From: Rhynochetos jubatus
Taxonomy: Eukaryota; Chordata; Aves; Eurypygiformes; Rhynochetidae
Direction of reading: 5' to 3'
Length of the DNA: 64,000 nt
Assembly: GCA_027574665.1 (NCBI GenBank)
Contig: CM050658.1
Location: 22,022,317 to 22,086,316 of the forward strand
The notes beneath the pieces are model-generated. The model was given only the letters and a program-made list of their open reading frames with translations. It had not been told where the DNA came from and searched no databases. The translations under genes and the position numbers were made by a program. This document shows, piece by piece, positions 63,441-64,000 of this stretch (position 1 is the first letter of the stretch; every line of letters begins with the position of its first letter).

Positions 63441-63620
63441 CTACAGTGTACTGCGTCCTCCAGGCAAAGGCGGCCGTCTGAACGCTTCTCCAGCCTTTTC
63501 CCGATTAAAACCCAAGAGCAGGGAGGGAGAGAGGGGAGCGCGCAGCGGGGGGGGCAGTTCCGCAGGACAAAGACCGGCCGGAGCTGCCCGCAGCCCGCCG
63601 CAGCCCGGCCGCGCTGACAT
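63441..63620 (-). other. Possible upstream ORF in the VGLL4 5' leader (59 codons)
   Basis: A minus-strand ATG at 63620-63618 opens a frame of 59 codons, ending in TAG at 63443-63441, about 200 nt before the VGLL4 start. It begins MSARPGCGG and is Pro/Arg/Leu-rich, as GC-rich sequence tends to encode. It matters only if transcription starts upstream of 63620, which is not known. No protein family is recognised. Confidence 0.3.
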
Positions 63621-63924
63621 GCAGGCTGTGCCCGCCCGGCGCCCCCGCTGCCTGCGGCCGGCAGACTGAGCATGCCCAGCGCCTCCCGCCGCGCCGCGGG
63701 ATCGGGCGCCACGGGCAGCGAGCGCCCGCAGGGAGGCGGCGGCCGGCCGCTGCCCAGGGCCGGGGCGGGAGGGGCCGTGTCACAGCCGCCGCAGGCGGCG
63801 AGCAGCGCGGCCGGGGGAGGAGGAGGAGGAGCGGGGGAGGAAGCAGGGGCAGCCCGGGGAGCAGAGGGGCCTCCTCGGAGCCCAGCAACTTTCGGTCGGG
63901 CTTCTGAGCAGCAGAACTGGGCCG

Positions 63925-63947
63925 AATCGATCTGTTTAAAATCGATT
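63925..63947. repeat. Inverted repeat with two ATCGAT cores upstream of VGLL4
   Basis: AATCGAT (63925-63931) and ATCGATT (63941-63947) are perfect complements with a 9-nt spacer. ATCGAT is the core bound by CUX and Onecut homeodomain proteins. It lies just beyond the CpG island, about 0.7 kb upstream of the start codon. Confidence 0.7.
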
Positions 63948-64000
63948 ATTTCTCTCAGACGTGTACTTCGTATCCTAACACGGCCTCAGAGGTACCCCAG

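Larger units (their letters stand above)
62595..63880 (-). promoter_or_regulatory. VGLL4: CpG island: VGLL4 promoter, 5' UTR and first intron start
   Basis: Dense CpG sequence surrounds coding exon 1. It contains GC boxes such as GGGGCGGG near 63761-63770 and long GGCGG/CCGCC tracts, and no TATA box. It is a typical housekeeping/developmental promoter for the minus-strand gene. The transcription start cannot be placed exactly. The pyrimidine- and CpG-rich stretch from about 63240 to 63620 is probably 5' UTR. The island extends into intron 1, which fits an active start region on both sides of exon 1. Confidence 0.8.

Noticed and set aside
42441-64000. Alternative VGLL4 first exon beginning METPL
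   Set aside because: No matching minus-strand sequence with a suitable donor was found in intron 1 or upstream to the window end.

Overview
The window looks like avian nuclear DNA. Repeats are sparse, and the only recognisable interspersed ones are 3' ends of CR1 LINEs with the bird-type tail (two solid copies, one good older copy, one small remnant). Introns are moderate in size, and the one gene present is a clear vertebrate orthologue. The sequence does not identify the species.

The only gene I can identify with confidence is VGLL4 (vestigial-like family member 4) on the minus strand. Its complete coding sequence lies in five exons: 63156-63237, 42251-42440, 24317-24539, 21131-21251 and 19025-19293. 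All four introns are GT-AG, the phases join correctly, and the exons sum to 885 nt (294 codons plus stop). The protein keeps the two TEAD-binding Tondu (TDU) motifs at its C-terminus. A CpG island around 62.6-63.9 kb holds the promoter and 5' UTR. A 2.5-kb 3' UTR runs to a single AATAAA signal at 16498-16503. Two further CpG-rich blocks lie inside intron 2, near 35 kb and 38 kb. The 35-kb block has a good minus-strand splice donor and could be an alternative promoter for an N-terminally truncated VGLL4.

From 1 to about 15.5 kb no exon could be recognised. By eye, the plus strand there is T- and G-rich, whereas across the VGLL4 body it is A- and C-rich. This is what is expected if the left part is transcribed rightward, converging on VGLL4. 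In human the convergent neighbour is ATG7, so this may be an ATG7 terminal intron or 3' flank, but no ATG7 exon was found. A GC- and CpG-rich block of about 0.85 kb (15.59-16.45 kb) lies between the two transcription territories, directly past the VGLL4 poly(A) site.

The most interesting observations are probable miR-130/301, miR-19 and miR-221/222 sites and a Pumilio site in the VGLL4 3' UTR, a compact Cys/His cluster encoded by exon 4, TEAD-type motifs duplicated in a small intronic tandem repeat, the candidate internal promoter, and AT-rich intronic segments that look like enhancers. I found no convincing previously undescribed system. This is an ordinary developmental-gene locus with several testable regulatory features.
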